A stretch of DNA of 64,000 nucleotides from Saccharopolyspora gregorii. GTDB lineage: Bacteria; Actinomycetota; Actinomycetes; Mycobacteriales; Pseudonocardiaceae. Below, piece by piece: positions 16,161 through 24,596 of the stretch. Positions within the stretch are counted from its first letter, which is position 1. Every line of letters starts with the position of its first letter. A program made the translations under genes and the position numbers. Under the pieces are notes generated by a model, which was given only the letters and a program-made list of their open reading frames with translations, was not told where the DNA came from and made no database searches. The stretch is from assembly GCF_024734405.1 (NCBI RefSeq), contig NZ_CP059556.1:2294001-2358000 (forward strand), written 5' to 3'.

Positions 16161-17058
16161 ACGCCGCCCTGGCGATGCCGCGGCGCCGCGCCAGCCGGTC
16201 GATCCACCACGCGTAGACCACGGTCAGCGCGGTCGTCGGCAGCACGTCCCAGGCGGCGAAGTCCCCGGACTGCTCCAGGCTCGGCACGCCCTGCGTGCAG
16301 GCGACCAGCATCCCGAACGCGTTGTTCACCACGTGCAGCGCGATCGCCGCCTCCAGGCCGCCGGTGCGCACGGTCAGCCAGCTCATCGCCAGCGCGAACA
16401 CGAACATGTCGGCCAGCACCAGCGGGTCGTCGTACCCGTGCAGCGCGACGAACAGCACCGAGGTGAGCACGGCACCGGGCCACGGGGTGCGCCACCAGGA
16501 GGCGAAGGACTGCAGCAGGAACCCGCGGCACAGGTACTCCTCGGCGGCGGCCTGCAACGGCACCACCGCCAGCGTGATCAGCGCCAGCAGCGCGTACCGG
16601 GCGAACCCCGGCCACTGCGCCGCGAGCCACGGCTCGCCCCGGGTCAGGCCGAACGCCGTGACCAGTGCGAAACCGCCCAACGCCCAGCCGGTGCAGTGCG
16701 CCAGCCACCGCAGGCGCAGTCGTCCATCCACACTGGACAGAGTTCCGGCGGGTCGGCCGTGGGCCCACCTCGCGGTGAGCAGCACCGCGGGCAGCAGCGC
16801 CGCGACGACCAGGAATCCCGCGGTGTACTCCCACACCGGGTCGGCGAAGGTGCCGTCGTGCTGCTCCACACCCGCCAAGGCGGCCAGCCCGAAGACGGCG
16901 CCGGTCACCAGCCCCATGCACACCAGCGCGAGCAGGCCCAGCAGCGGGAAGCCGAGCAGGGTGCGCCACCAGCGGTGCCGCGAGCCGCGCTGCAGCAGGT
17001 GGTACGGGATCCCGCTGCCGGGGCGGGGCGTCCTGGTGTCCTGGGTGGTCGGGACCAT
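16159..17058 (-). CDS. CPBP-family intramembrane protease
   Basis: The 299-residue polytopic membrane protein has the ABI/CPBP active-site motifs in order: E-E-Y-L-C-R (EExxxR), F-V-A-L-H-G (FxxxH) and H-V-V-N-N (HxxxN). Seven to eight hydrophobic segments surround them. Relatives of this glutamic intramembrane protease family process prenylated proteins or protect against bacteriocins; the bacterial target here is unknown. ATG 17058 is preceded by AGGAGGGG. It is divergent from the sensor kinase gene, which may be coincidental. Confidence 0.85.
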   Translation of the reverse strand: MVPTTQDTRTPRPGSGIPYHLLQRGSRHRWWRTLLGFPLLGLLALVCMGLVTGAVFGLAALAGVEQHDGTFADPVWEYTAGFLVVAALLPAVLLTARWAHGRPAGTLSSVDGRLRLRWLAHCTGWALGGFALVTAFGLTRGEPWLAAQWPGFARYALLALITLAVVPLQAAAEEYLCRGFLLQSFASWWRTPWPGAVLTSVLFVALHGYDDPLVLADMFVFALAMSWLTVRTGGLEAAIALHVVNNAFGMLVACTQGVPSLEQSGDFAAWDVLPTTALTVVYAWWIDRLARRRGIARAA

Positions 17059-17344
17059 GCGGATCCCCTCCTGGGGAAGTCTCGTCGGCTGTTGCTCGGA
17101 ACCTCGGCGCTCGCCGCGCCGCGGGATCGGTGGCGCCGCGGCCCCGCGGCGGTGCGAGCCGCTCCGGTGATCGCCCGTCCTCGGCGTCGCCACCGAGCGG
17201 GGCACCGGCACGGGAACCGGCTCGAAGCTATGCGCTGCTCCCGCACCCGATCGTCGGCCGACCGGATGCTCGTGCCGGTCGATCGGCCACGAAGTCGTGG
17301 CCATCCGGTGCTTCCGGCCGCCGGGCGTCGGGCACGATGATCGG

Positions 17345-18766
17345 GTGGTGTCATCGGGGAAGAGGGTGCCGTCGCCGCGCGAGCTGGCGGCACGGGTCGC
17401 CGCGGAACCGCGGCTCGTGCGGGAGGCGGTGCGGGCGGCGCCGCGCCGCGTGCGGCTGGCGGAGTCGGTGTGCTTCGTGCTGCTGGTCGCCGCCGGGCTG
17501 ACGATCCAGCTGAACATGCCGCCGGAACTGGTCCCGGCGCCGCGACCGCCGGTGCCGGTAGCCGTGCTCTCCGCGCTGTGGGCGGCGGTGCTCGTCCCGG
17601 CGCGGCGCCGCTGGCCCGTCGCGGTGCTGCCCGCGCTGGTGTTCGGCGAGGCGGTGCTCAGCATGCTGCTGCTGCCGGTGCTGGCGTTCTCCGCGGGCAG
17701 GCGGACCCGCAGCCCGGCCCTGCTGTGGACGGCGGTGCTGGGCACGGTGGTGCTGGGGGCGGCCTACGACGCGCTGCTGCGCCCGGCCGTCCCGATGAGC
17801 GGCGCGGACTTCGCGCTCACTCTGGTCGGCTCCGCGGTGCTGCTGGGGGTGCCGGCCGTCGCCGGGCAGCTGCTCGGCACCCGGCAACCGCTGGTGCGGC
17901 TGCTGCGGGAGCGCAACGACTATTTGGAGAGCGTCCGCCACCTCACCGCCGAGCAGGCCCGCAGCGCCGAACGCGCCGACATCGCGGGCGAGATGCACGA
18001 CATGCTCGGCCACCGGTTGTCGTTGTTGTCGCTGCACGCCGGTGCGCTGGAGCTGTCGGCGGCGAAGAAGGCGCCCGAGGTCAGCGAGCAGGCCGAGTTC
18101 GTGCGCGCCACCGCGAAAGAGGCGCTCACCGAGCTGCGCGGCATCCTCGGCGTGCTGCGTTCCGGTGCCGCCGACGCGGGCCGCGACGACAGCAGCGGCC
18201 GCCGGGCCGACGTGGAACGGCTCGTGGCCGAGTCGCGCACCGCCGGGATGGCGGTGCAGCTGCACTGGCACGGCCCCGACTTGGACGAGGTGGATCCTCG
18301 CGTGCGGCACGCGGTGCACCGCATTGTCCGGGAGGCGCTCACCAACGCGCACAAGCACGCGCCGGGCGCCGCGGTGGTCGTCGAGGTGTCGGCCGCGGAC
18401 CCCGTGTCGGTGCGGGTGCGCAACGCGCCGGTGGCCGCTCCTGATTCGCCGGCGCGCGGGCTGCGCAGCGGTCTCGCCGGGCTGGAGGAACGGGCCCGGA
18501 TGCTCGGCGGCACGTTCACCGGCGGTCCGGGCGCGGACGGCGGCTTCGCGGTGCGCGCGGAGCTGCCCGCGCACCCGCCCGCGGCGCCGCCACCGGAAGC
18601 GCCGGTGCGGGAACGGCCGCCGGTGCGGGAAGCGGAAGTGCTCACCAAGCCGCGGATGGTCGGCGCCGGGGTGCTGCTGTTCGTGCTGGCGGTGCCGATG
18701 CTGCTGCTGGTGTGCGTGCTGGTGTTCGCGCTGATGTTCAGCTCTGGCGGCGTGCCGCTACCGTAG
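17345..18766 (+). CDS. NarL-type sensor histidine kinase
   Basis: The protein is about 473 residues from GTG 17345 (GTG 17348 is equally possible). Four to five N-terminal membrane segments are followed by a HisKA_3 domain with phospho-acceptor His in AGEMHDMLGHRLS and a HATPase domain (REALTNAHKHAPGA; GLRSGLAGLEERARMLGG). An extra hydrophobic segment close to the C-terminus (VGAGVLLFVLAVPMLLLV) is unusual for kinases and places the tail in the membrane. The response regulator begins 4 bases after its stop, so the pair is cotranscribed. Confidence 0.88.
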   Translation: MVSSGKRVPSPRELAARVAAEPRLVREAVRAAPRRVRLAESVCFVLLVAAGLTIQLNMPPELVPAPRPPVPVAVLSALWAAVLVPARRRWPVAVLPALVFGEAVLSMLLLPVLAFSAGRRTRSPALLWTAVLGTVVLGAAYDALLRPAVPMSGADFALTLVGSAVLLGVPAVAGQLLGTRQPLVRLLRERNDYLESVRHLTAEQARSAERADIAGEMHDMLGHRLSLLSLHAGALELSAAKKAPEVSEQAEFVRATAKEALTELRGILGVLRSGAADAGRDDSSGRRADVERLVAESRTAGMAVQLHWHGPDLDEVDPRVRHAVHRIVREALTNAHKHAPGAAVVVEVSAADPVSVRVRNAPVAAPDSPARGLRSGLAGLEERARMLGGTFTGGPGADGGFAVRAELPAHPPAAPPPEAPVRERPPVREAEVLTKPRMVGAGVLLFVLAVPMLLLVCVLVFALMFSSGGVPLP

Positions 18767-18770
18767 GCGC

Positions 18771-19424
18771 ATGATCAGAGTGCTCATCGCCGACGACGAG
18801 ACGTTGATGCGCGCGGGGATCCGGCTGATCCTGGACAACGCCGACGACGTCGAGGTGGTCGCGGAGGTCTCCGACGGGCCCGCCGCCGTCGCCGCCTGCC
18901 GCAGGCAGGAGGTGGACGTGGCGCTGCTGGACGTGCAGATGCCCGGCGGGGACGGCATCACCGCGGTCGCCGGGATCGCGCGGGAATCGCCGCGCACCCG
19001 CAGCGTCGTGCTCACCGCGTTCGGCGACGACCGCAACGTGGCGCGGGCGCTGCGGTCGGGGGCGAGCGGGTTCCTGCTCAAGGACACCGGCCCGGCACAG
19101 CTGATCCACGCGGTGCGCGAGGTCGCGGCGGGGGAGCCGATCCTCGCGCCGCAGATCACCCGCGGCCTCATCGAACGGCACCTGCTCACCCCGGACGCGG
19201 GCGAACCGGCGCGGCGGCGGCTCGCCGAGCTCACCGAGACCGAGCTGGAAGTGCTGCGCGAGGTCGGGGCGGGCCTGTCCAACGCGGAGATCGCGACGCG
19301 GCGGCACATGGCGGTGGGCACGGTGAAAGCGCACCTGAGCAGGCTGCTCACCAAGCTGGACTGCACCAACCGCGTCCAGGCCGCGATCGTCGCGCACGAG
19401 GCGGGGATCCTGGACGGGCGCTGA
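18771..19424 (+). CDS. NarL/LuxR-type response regulator
   Basis: This 217-residue protein has a receiver domain with the phosphorylation Asp in ALLDVQMPGGDG, the conserved Thr/Lys switch residues in VVLTAFGDD and GFLLKDT, and a LuxR-type DNA-binding domain near the C-terminus (LTETELEVLREVGAGLSNAE...VGTVKAHLSRLL). Phosphotransfer from the adjacent kinase would activate DNA binding. Targets are unknown; the divergent CPBP protease is an obvious candidate only by position. Confidence 0.92.
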   Translation: MIRVLIADDETLMRAGIRLILDNADDVEVVAEVSDGPAAVAACRRQEVDVALLDVQMPGGDGITAVAGIARESPRTRSVVLTAFGDDRNVARALRSGASGFLLKDTGPAQLIHAVREVAAGEPILAPQITRGLIERHLLTPDAGEPARRRLAELTETELEVLREVGAGLSNAEIATRRHMAVGTVKAHLSRLLTKLDCTNRVQAAIVAHEAGILDGR

Positions 19425-19512
19425 CCGCGAGGTCCGCGTCGAACCGGTACCCGGCCCAGAACCCGGCGAGCCCGGCGGTGATCAGGGCGGCGATTCCCAC
19501 GAGGTGCGGCAT
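19348..19512 (-). CDS. Possible small membrane protein (54 residues)
   Basis: ATG 19512 follows GAGG with suitable spacing and opens a hydrophobic segment (VGIAALITAGLAGFWAGYRF). The C-terminal half is basic and overlaps the 3' end of the response regulator in antisense. I recognise no family. The ribosome site and membrane segment favour a real gene; the antisense overlap argues against it. Confidence 0.35.
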   Translation of the reverse strand: MPHLVGIAALITAGLAGFWAGYRFDADLAVSARPGSPPRARRSRPGRGWCSPAW

Positions 19513-19597
19513 GTCCGGTCCTCTCCGCGGAAGGGGTGGACGTCCAGTCTCGGCCCGCCGCATGTCACCGCCGTGACGGGCCGGTTTCCCGCTCGGG

Positions 19598-20425
19598 TCA
19601 GCCGTTGACGCCGGTCTCGGTGACGCCGCGCACCAGGTAGCGCTGCAACCCGGCGAACAGCAGCACGATCGGCAGGATGGACAGCGCCGCCGCCGCGAAC
19701 AGCAGGTTCAGCTGCGGGTTCTGCGCGGTGAGCAGCGCGGACAGCGCCACCTGCACCGTCCACGACGACGAGTCCTGCGCGATGACCAGCGGCCACAGGA
19801 ACGAGTTCCAGCTGCCGATGAACGTGATCGCCCCGATGGCCGCCAGGAACCCCGTCGAGTTCGGCAGCACGATCCGCCGGAACACGCCCCACCGCCCGAG
19901 CCCGTCGATGCGCCCCGCGTCTTCCAGATCGGCGGGGAAGTCGAGGAAGAACTGCCGGAACAGCACCGTGTTCAACGCGCTGAACAGGCCGGGGACCACG
20001 AGCCCGCGCAGGTCGGAGAGCCAGCCGAGGCTGGACACGAGCACGAAGCTCGGCACGAACGTCACCGAGGTCGGCACCAGCAGCGTGGCCACCACCGCGC
20101 CCAGCACCTTCCCGGAATGCCGGTAGGGGATGCGCGCCAGCCCGTACCCGGCGGCGGCGCAGAGCACCAGCGATCCGGCGGTCTGCAGCACGGCGATCAC
20201 CAGCGAGTTCAGCAGGCTGCGCGCGAACGGCACGTCGCTGGCCGACAGCAGTTCGGTGATGTTCTCCCAGCGCGGGTGGGCGGGCCAGAACGTCCAGTGC
20301 GGGGAGGTGATCTCCTCGCGGGTGGCGAGCCCGTTGCGCACCAGCAGGTAGAACGGCAGCAGGAACAGCGCCGCCGCGAGCAGCAGCGCGCTCCAGCGGA
20401 CGGCGGCGGCCGCACCGCGCCTCAC
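19598..20425 (-). CDS. Sugar ABC transporter permease, MalG type
   Basis: This 275-residue inner-membrane permease has about six membrane segments and the EAA loop EDAGRIDGLGRWGVFRRIVLPNS that docks on the ATPase. It belongs to the carbohydrate uptake CUT1 class. GTG 20425 is the start; the TGA of the preceding permease would overlap it (GTGA) if that gene were not frameshifted. No ATPase gene is nearby, as is common where a shared MsiK-type ATPase serves several importers. Confidence 0.88.
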   Translation of the reverse strand: MRRGAAAAVRWSALLLAAALFLLPFYLLVRNGLATREEITSPHWTFWPAHPRWENITELLSASDVPFARSLLNSLVIAVLQTAGSLVLCAAAGYGLARIPYRHSGKVLGAVVATLLVPTSVTFVPSFVLVSSLGWLSDLRGLVVPGLFSALNTVLFRQFFLDFPADLEDAGRIDGLGRWGVFRRIVLPNSTGFLAAIGAITFIGSWNSFLWPLVIAQDSSSWTVQVALSALLTAQNPQLNLLFAAAALSILPIVLLFAGLQRYLVRGVTETGVNG

Positions 20426-20471
20426 CGCTGCCGCCCGGTGCCGAAGCCGAACACCTTGCCCTGCACCAGGG

Positions 20472-21332
20472 TCACCACGCGATCAGCGCGGACAGGATCA
20501 CCGCACCGGCGCTGCCGCGGCCGAGGTCCTGGCCGCCGGAGCCGAGCGCCGTGTAGTACAGGTACACCAGCGGCGGCCGACCGTACGGCGGGTAACCGCG
20601 GGCGTCACCGAGGATGTTGTAGAACTCGTCGAACGCCTGGAACGCGCCGATGAGCAGCAACAGGAGCACGGCGACGCTGGTGCCGCGCAGCTGCGGCAGC
20701 GTGATGTGCCGGAACACCTGCCAGCCCGGTTTCGCCCCGTCCAGCCACGCCGCCTCGTACAGGTGCCGCGGGATACGTTGCAGCGCCGCGATGAACAGCA
20801 GCATGTAGAAGCCCAGCTGCAACCACAGCCGCGCGGTGATGAGCACGATCCAGTACAGCGGCGGGTCGGCGGTGCCGGTCCAGGCCACCGGTGCGACGCC
20901 GAGCGCGCCGAGCGCGCTGTTGACCAGCCCGGAGCTCACCCCCGGGAACAGCGAGGTCTTCCAGATCAGCGCGGCCACCACGTAGGAGCAGGCGAACGGC
21001 AGGAAGAACACGGACCGGAAGAACGCCTTCGCGATCGGCAACCGGTCCACGGCGAGCGCGAGGGCGAGCGCGGCCGCGTAGGTGAGCGGCACGATGCCCG
21101 CGGCGAACGCGGTGAACGTGCCGAGGCTGGCGAGGAACGCCTCGTTGCCCAGCATCGCGGTGTAGTTGTCGACGCCCACGAACACCTCGGGCGTGACGGT
21201 GTTGCGGGCGTCGAAGAAGCTCAGGTACAGGCTCCACCCGATCGGCACGTAGGCGAACACGACGAGCCCGAGCAGCAGCGGGCCGACGAACAGCCAGAAG
21301 TCGCGGGCATCGCGGCGGGTGCGGGCGCTCAC
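20472..21332 (-). CDS. Sugar ABC transporter permease, MalF type, frameshifted near the C-terminus
   Basis: This MalF-type permease has six predicted membrane segments and the EAA loop YEAAWLDGAKPGWQVFRHITLP. It opens at GTG 21332, overlapping the stop of the binding-protein gene (GTGA). As read it stops at 20472 after SALIAW. One extra base around 20479-20484 would continue with VVTLVQGKVFGFGTGRQR and stop at 20422, exactly overlapping the next permease start. The last 17-18 residues are therefore lost by a single-base change, either a real mutation or a sequencing error. Confidence 0.85.
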   Translation of the reverse strand: MSARTRRDARDFWLFVGPLLLGLVVFAYVPIGWSLYLSFFDARNTVTPEVFVGVDNYTAMLGNEAFLASLGTFTAFAAGIVPLTYAAALALALAVDRLPIAKAFFRSVFFLPFACSYVVAALIWKTSLFPGVSSGLVNSALGALGVAPVAWTGTADPPLYWIVLITARLWLQLGFYMLLFIAALQRIPRHLYEAAWLDGAKPGWQVFRHITLPQLRGTSVAVLLLLLIGAFQAFDEFYNILGDARGYPPYGRPPLVYLYYTALGSGGQDLGRGSAGAVILSALIAW

Positions 21333-22621
21333 CCGTGCAGGCGCTTCAACTCGGCGTCCGAAGTGGACACGACCTGCCGGGTCTCCGCCACGGGATCGGC
21401 GCCTTGGCGGGCGATGCGGAACAGCGCGTCGGACAACGCCGAACCCGCCGCCGAAGTCCACATCGGACCTCCGACGAGGTGGGCGTGCTCCCGGGTGTAG
21501 CGCACCGCGTCGGCGGCCGGACCGGTGCGCAGGGCGGACGCCCGTCCGGTGAGGCTGTCGCGCGCGGGCAGGTGGAAGCCGAACGCGGCGGCGAACTCCA
21601 GCTGGTGATCGGTGCGGTCGACCCACAGCCAGCGCACGAAGTCCTTCGCGGCGGCCACGTCCGAGCTGCGGGCGTTGACCATCGCGCCGTACGCGCCGAT
21701 CGGCACCGACGGCGCGCCCTGGTCGTCGAGGCGCGGGAACGGCAGCACGCCGAAGTCGTCGCCGAGAGCGGCCGCGACCTTCGGGATGTTCCACAGCCCG
21801 GTCCACTGCATGGCGGCGAGCCCGTCGATGAACGCGCTCGGATCGGACCAGTCGGCGGGCGCGCCGAGCAGCAGGCCGGAGTCGCCCAGTTCGGCGAGCT
21901 TGCCGAACGCGACGGCGGCTCGCGGATCGTCGAACCCGGTGCTCCGCTGATCGGGGGTGAGGTAGTCCAGGCCCGCGGACCACAGCAGCGGCCCGGCGAG
22001 CACGCCGACGCCGCCGTCGTTGCCGACGAACAGGCCGCGGGAGGTGGGGGAGTCGAGGCGCTTCGCCGCGTCGATCAGCTCGTCCACGGTCCGCGGCGGG
22101 CGCACGCCCGCGTCGGCGAGCCTGCTCTTGCGGTAGAACAGCACCTGCGTGTCCACGGCCTGCGGGATCGCGTACAGCCGCCCGTCGACGGTGGCGGTCG
22201 CCAGCACCTGCTCCGGGAAGTCGTCGCGGGCGTCGCCGAGCACGTCGTCCAGCGGTACCACCTGGTTCTGGCGCACCCAGTCCACCTTGACCTGCGCCTC
22301 GAACACGTCGGGGACCGCGCTGTTCTGCAACGCGGTGACGATCTTCGAGTCGTAGTCGCCGGGGTTCCACTGCACCGAGACCTCGCCCTGCGGGTACTCG
22401 GCGGCGTAGCGCTGCACGGCCTCGTGCACGCCGTCCTCGCCGTAGGCGTGGTACCACTGCTGCAGCGAGCCGGGCGCCGAGCCACCGCGCCCCGTGTTGG
22501 AGCCGCAGGCGGCGGCGGTCAAGCCCACCGCGCCCAAGCCGATGCCGGCCAGCAGCGACCGCCGGGTGAACCCCGGTCCGCCGAGCCGCGCCGAGGACAC
22601 CCCCGAAGTCGTTCTGCGCAC
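21329..22621 (-). CDS. Extracellular sugar-binding lipoprotein (family 1)
   Basis: The 430-residue protein has a Tat-like signal (FTRRSLLAGIGLGAVGLTAAAC) with lipobox Cys at about residue 39. The mature part follows the family 1 solute-binding fold (AEYPQGEVSVQWNPGDYDSK, IPQAVDTQVLFYRKSRL, GLAAMQWTGLWNIP). It would capture an oligosaccharide and deliver it to the two permeases transcribed after it. Start GTG 22621 has no clear ribosome site; a GTG seven codons on is an alternative. The sugar cannot be named. Confidence 0.88.
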   Translation of the reverse strand: MRRTTSGVSSARLGGPGFTRRSLLAGIGLGAVGLTAAACGSNTGRGGSAPGSLQQWYHAYGEDGVHEAVQRYAAEYPQGEVSVQWNPGDYDSKIVTALQNSAVPDVFEAQVKVDWVRQNQVVPLDDVLGDARDDFPEQVLATATVDGRLYAIPQAVDTQVLFYRKSRLADAGVRPPRTVDELIDAAKRLDSPTSRGLFVGNDGGVGVLAGPLLWSAGLDYLTPDQRSTGFDDPRAAVAFGKLAELGDSGLLLGAPADWSDPSAFIDGLAAMQWTGLWNIPKVAAALGDDFGVLPFPRLDDQGAPSVPIGAYGAMVNARSSDVAAAKDFVRWLWVDRTDHQLEFAAAFGFHLPARDSLTGRASALRTGPAADAVRYTREHAHLVGGPMWTSAAGSALSDALFRIARQGADPVAETRQVVSTSDAELKRLHG

Positions 22622-22632
22622 GGCGGATGACG

Positions 22633-22788
22633 CTAGGACGCAAGATCGCGCAGGTCAACCGCTCCCACACCGTGGTCGTCGGTCGGTCCTGCGCCGCTCA
22701 CCAGCACGACCACCCGATCACCACGCCGCTCACCCGCCCGATCCGTCCCCCGATGGAGTGGCGGCCGTCCCGGCCGCGTCCAGGTCAC
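22633..22788 (-). CDS. Possible 51-residue protein translationally coupled to an upstream small ORF
   Basis: GTG 22788 overlaps the TGA of the preceding small frame (GTGA), the same coupling style as real genes in this window. Third codon positions are G/C-rich and the product (starting TWTRPGRPPLHRGT, ending DDHGVGAVDLRDLAS) is hydrophilic. The sugar-binding protein starts 12 bases downstream. I do not recognise the family. Confidence 0.4.
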   Translation of the reverse strand: MTWTRPGRPPLHRGTDRAGERRGDRVVVLVSGAGPTDDHGVGAVDLRDLAS

Positions 22789-22963
22789 CGCTCGCCCTCG
22801 ACATCGCCGAGCACGGCGCGCAGCAGCTCCGGCGTGATCGTTCCTTCCTCGGGCACCGCCTGCATCGCCGCGCGATAGCTCGTCCACCGCACGCACTGCG
22901 GCCGCACCCCGGTCGTCGCGAACTCTTCGGGCCCGAGAACAGGAGGGTGGGCAGTTCTTGCAC
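22785..22963 (-). pseudogene. Small gene with probable one-base frameshift
   Basis: Two overlapping frames carry gene-like codon usage in succession: QELPTLLFSGP from GTG 22963, then EEFATTGVRPQCVRWTSYRA and ...EGTITPELLRAVLGDVEGER to the stop at 22785. Joining them needs one extra base in the GGGCCC run at 22929-22934. The restored product is about 59 residues of unknown family. It is divergent from the DUF397 gene. As written in this sequence, only a doubtful ATG 22985 frame covers the C-terminal part. Confidence 0.4.
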
Positions 22964-23072
22964 GAACTTGCCGATGTGTCCGCATGTGTCGGTGCGGTCG
23001 CTACGATCGAGGACTTGGCGTGTGAGGCGAGATCCGGCTCGTCGCGGACATCCTCGACCAGCGGGAGGCGTC

Positions 23073-23270
23073 GTGAGTGCACTTGGTTGGCGCAAGTCCA
23101 GCCGCAGCGTCAACACGGACAACTGCGTCGAAGTCGGGCGGTCGGCGGGCGGTGCCGCGGTGCGGGACACGAAGGACCGGGCCGCCGGGTACTTCGCCGT
23201 GCCGCGACCGCGGTGGTCGGAGTTCCTGGCGGCGCTCAAGTCGGGTCGCCTCGCCGCTGAAGCACGGTGA
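23073..23270 (+). CDS. DUF397-family protein
   Basis: The 65-residue protein has the full DUF397 pattern: GWRKSSRSVNTDNCVEV at the N-terminus, VRDTKDRAAGY in the middle and WSEFLAALKSG at the end. These small actinomycete proteins usually follow an XRE-type regulator and occur in several copies per genome, often with regulatory roles in development. No XRE gene is present upstream here, so this copy is an orphan. GTG 23073 follows GGGAGG. The stop codon is inside the terminator hairpin. Confidence 0.88.
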   Translation: MSALGWRKSSRSVNTDNCVEVGRSAGGAAVRDTKDRAAGYFAVPRPRWSEFLAALKSGRLAAEAR

Positions 23271-23314
23271 ACGGCCCGTTCGGCCGAGCGGATCGGACGA
23301 ACGGGCCGTTCACC
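23266..23314. terminator. 17-bp inverted repeat between DUF397 and the flavin monooxygenase
   Basis: GGTGAACGGCCCGTTCG and CGAACGGGCCGTTCACC are perfect reverse complements around a 15-base loop. The element lies between convergent genes. Its GGCCCGTTCG core recurs in a repeat at about 60.56 kb, so it may belong to a dispersed hairpin family rather than being a simple terminator. Confidence 0.7.
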
Positions 23315-23323
23315 CGCGGTGCG

Positions 23324-24544
23324 TCAGCGAGAGGTGGACTTCTCCGGGCGGCTGCCGAGGGCTTCGCCGCGGCGGCAGGCCAGGTACCAGCGGTGCCCGT
23401 TGTCGTACCAGCGCATTCCCTTGCGCACGGCCGGAACCTGCGTCGCCTGGTGCATCCGGTACTGCCACGGCGACTGGGCGCCGCCGCGCGCGGCCATCGC
23501 GTACGCCACGTCCACCGCCTCCCGGTCGAGATAGCGGTCCGCCCGCTCGAACCAGGCCATGCTGGTGCGCCCGGCCGCCTGCAGCGGGCGCAGCGCGCTG
23601 CGGCCCTGCTGGTCGAAGTCGCGCAGCGCGGTGTCCAGGTGCTCGTGGTCGTGCAGCTTCTGCGCCAGGATCATCGCGTCCATGATGGCCAGCCGGGTGC
23701 CGGAACCGATGCTGAAGTGCGTGGTGTGCGCGGCATCGCCGAGCAGCATCACGTTCTCGTAGCGCCAGCTCCGGTTGAGCACCTGGGTGAACCGCTGCCA
23801 CCGCGCCGGTTGGCCCCGGGAGCGGCTGATCAGCGAATGCCCTTCGAGGGGCTTCTCGAAGATCTTCTCCAGCAGCCGCACGGCGTCCTCGTCGCTGCGC
23901 TCGTCGAAGCCGAGCGCCTTCCAGGTCTGCTCGGTGGTCTCCACGATGCAGGTGCTCACGCCGGCGCTGGACGGGTAGGCGTGGAACCAGATCCAGCCCG
24001 CCGAGGTCCGCTCGAACGCGAACGTGAACCGGTCGAAGACCTTGTCCGTGCCCAGCCAGATGTAGGGGTTGTTGCCCGTCTCCACCCGGGTGCCGAACTC
24101 GTCCTCGTGCAGCGAGCGCACCTTGCTGCCCGCTCCGTCCGCGCCGATGATCAGATCGCTGTCGGCGAGCTCGTCGAGGCTCTGCACGTCGTGCTCGTAG
24201 CGGATGTCCACGCCCAGGTCGGTGGCGCGCTCGGCCAGCACGTCCAGCAGCGTCGCCCGGTTCACGCTGAACCCGTAGCCGCCGAGGAAGCCGAAATCGG
24301 TGCCGCCGAGCACCACCTGCTGCTCCTGCCACAGCGTGGACGCGGACCGGATCTGCTGCGCGCTCTCCGCATCGTTGGCGTACAGCGGATCCAGCAGGTT
24401 GTCCCAGTACACGACGCCCCACCCGTAGGTGGCGCCCGGCGGATCACGCTCGATGACGGTGATGTCGTGCCCGGCGTCGCGCAGCTTCGCGGAGATCGCG
24501 AAGTACAGCCCGGCCGGTCCAGCACCTACGCACGTGATCTTCAT
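23324..24544 (-). CDS. FAD-dependent monooxygenase (VioD/salicyloyl-CoA hydroxylase-like fold)
   Basis: The 406-residue class A flavoprotein has the FAD motif CVGAGPAGLYFAISAKL at the very N-terminus, Glu of VIERDPPG, the GADGAGSKVR motif and GDAAHTTHFSIGSGTRLA. The blocks YGWGVVYWDNLLDPLYANDAES and AGWIWFHAYPSSAGVSTCIVE place it nearest to tryptophan- and acyl-CoA-hydroxylating relatives (VioD, salicyloyl-CoA 5-hydroxylase), by my recollection of those families. ATG 24544 follows AGGAGGTG. It is 52 bases downstream of the ABC exporter and in the same direction as the HGWG-repeat peptide, so it may oxidise that peptide's Trp or His residues. Confidence 0.82.
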   Translation of the reverse strand: MKITCVGAGPAGLYFAISAKLRDAGHDITVIERDPPGATYGWGVVYWDNLLDPLYANDAESAQQIRSASTLWQEQQVVLGGTDFGFLGGYGFSVNRATLLDVLAERATDLGVDIRYEHDVQSLDELADSDLIIGADGAGSKVRSLHEDEFGTRVETGNNPYIWLGTDKVFDRFTFAFERTSAGWIWFHAYPSSAGVSTCIVETTEQTWKALGFDERSDEDAVRLLEKIFEKPLEGHSLISRSRGQPARWQRFTQVLNRSWRYENVMLLGDAAHTTHFSIGSGTRLAIMDAMILAQKLHDHEHLDTALRDFDQQGRSALRPLQAAGRTSMAWFERADRYLDREAVDVAYAMAARGGAQSPWQYRMHQATQVPAVRKGMRWYDNGHRWYLACRRGEALGSRPEKSTSR

Positions 24545-24596
24545 GGGCACCTCCTGGACGAGGACGGCGGTGTGCCGCCCGGTTGTCGTTGCGCTG

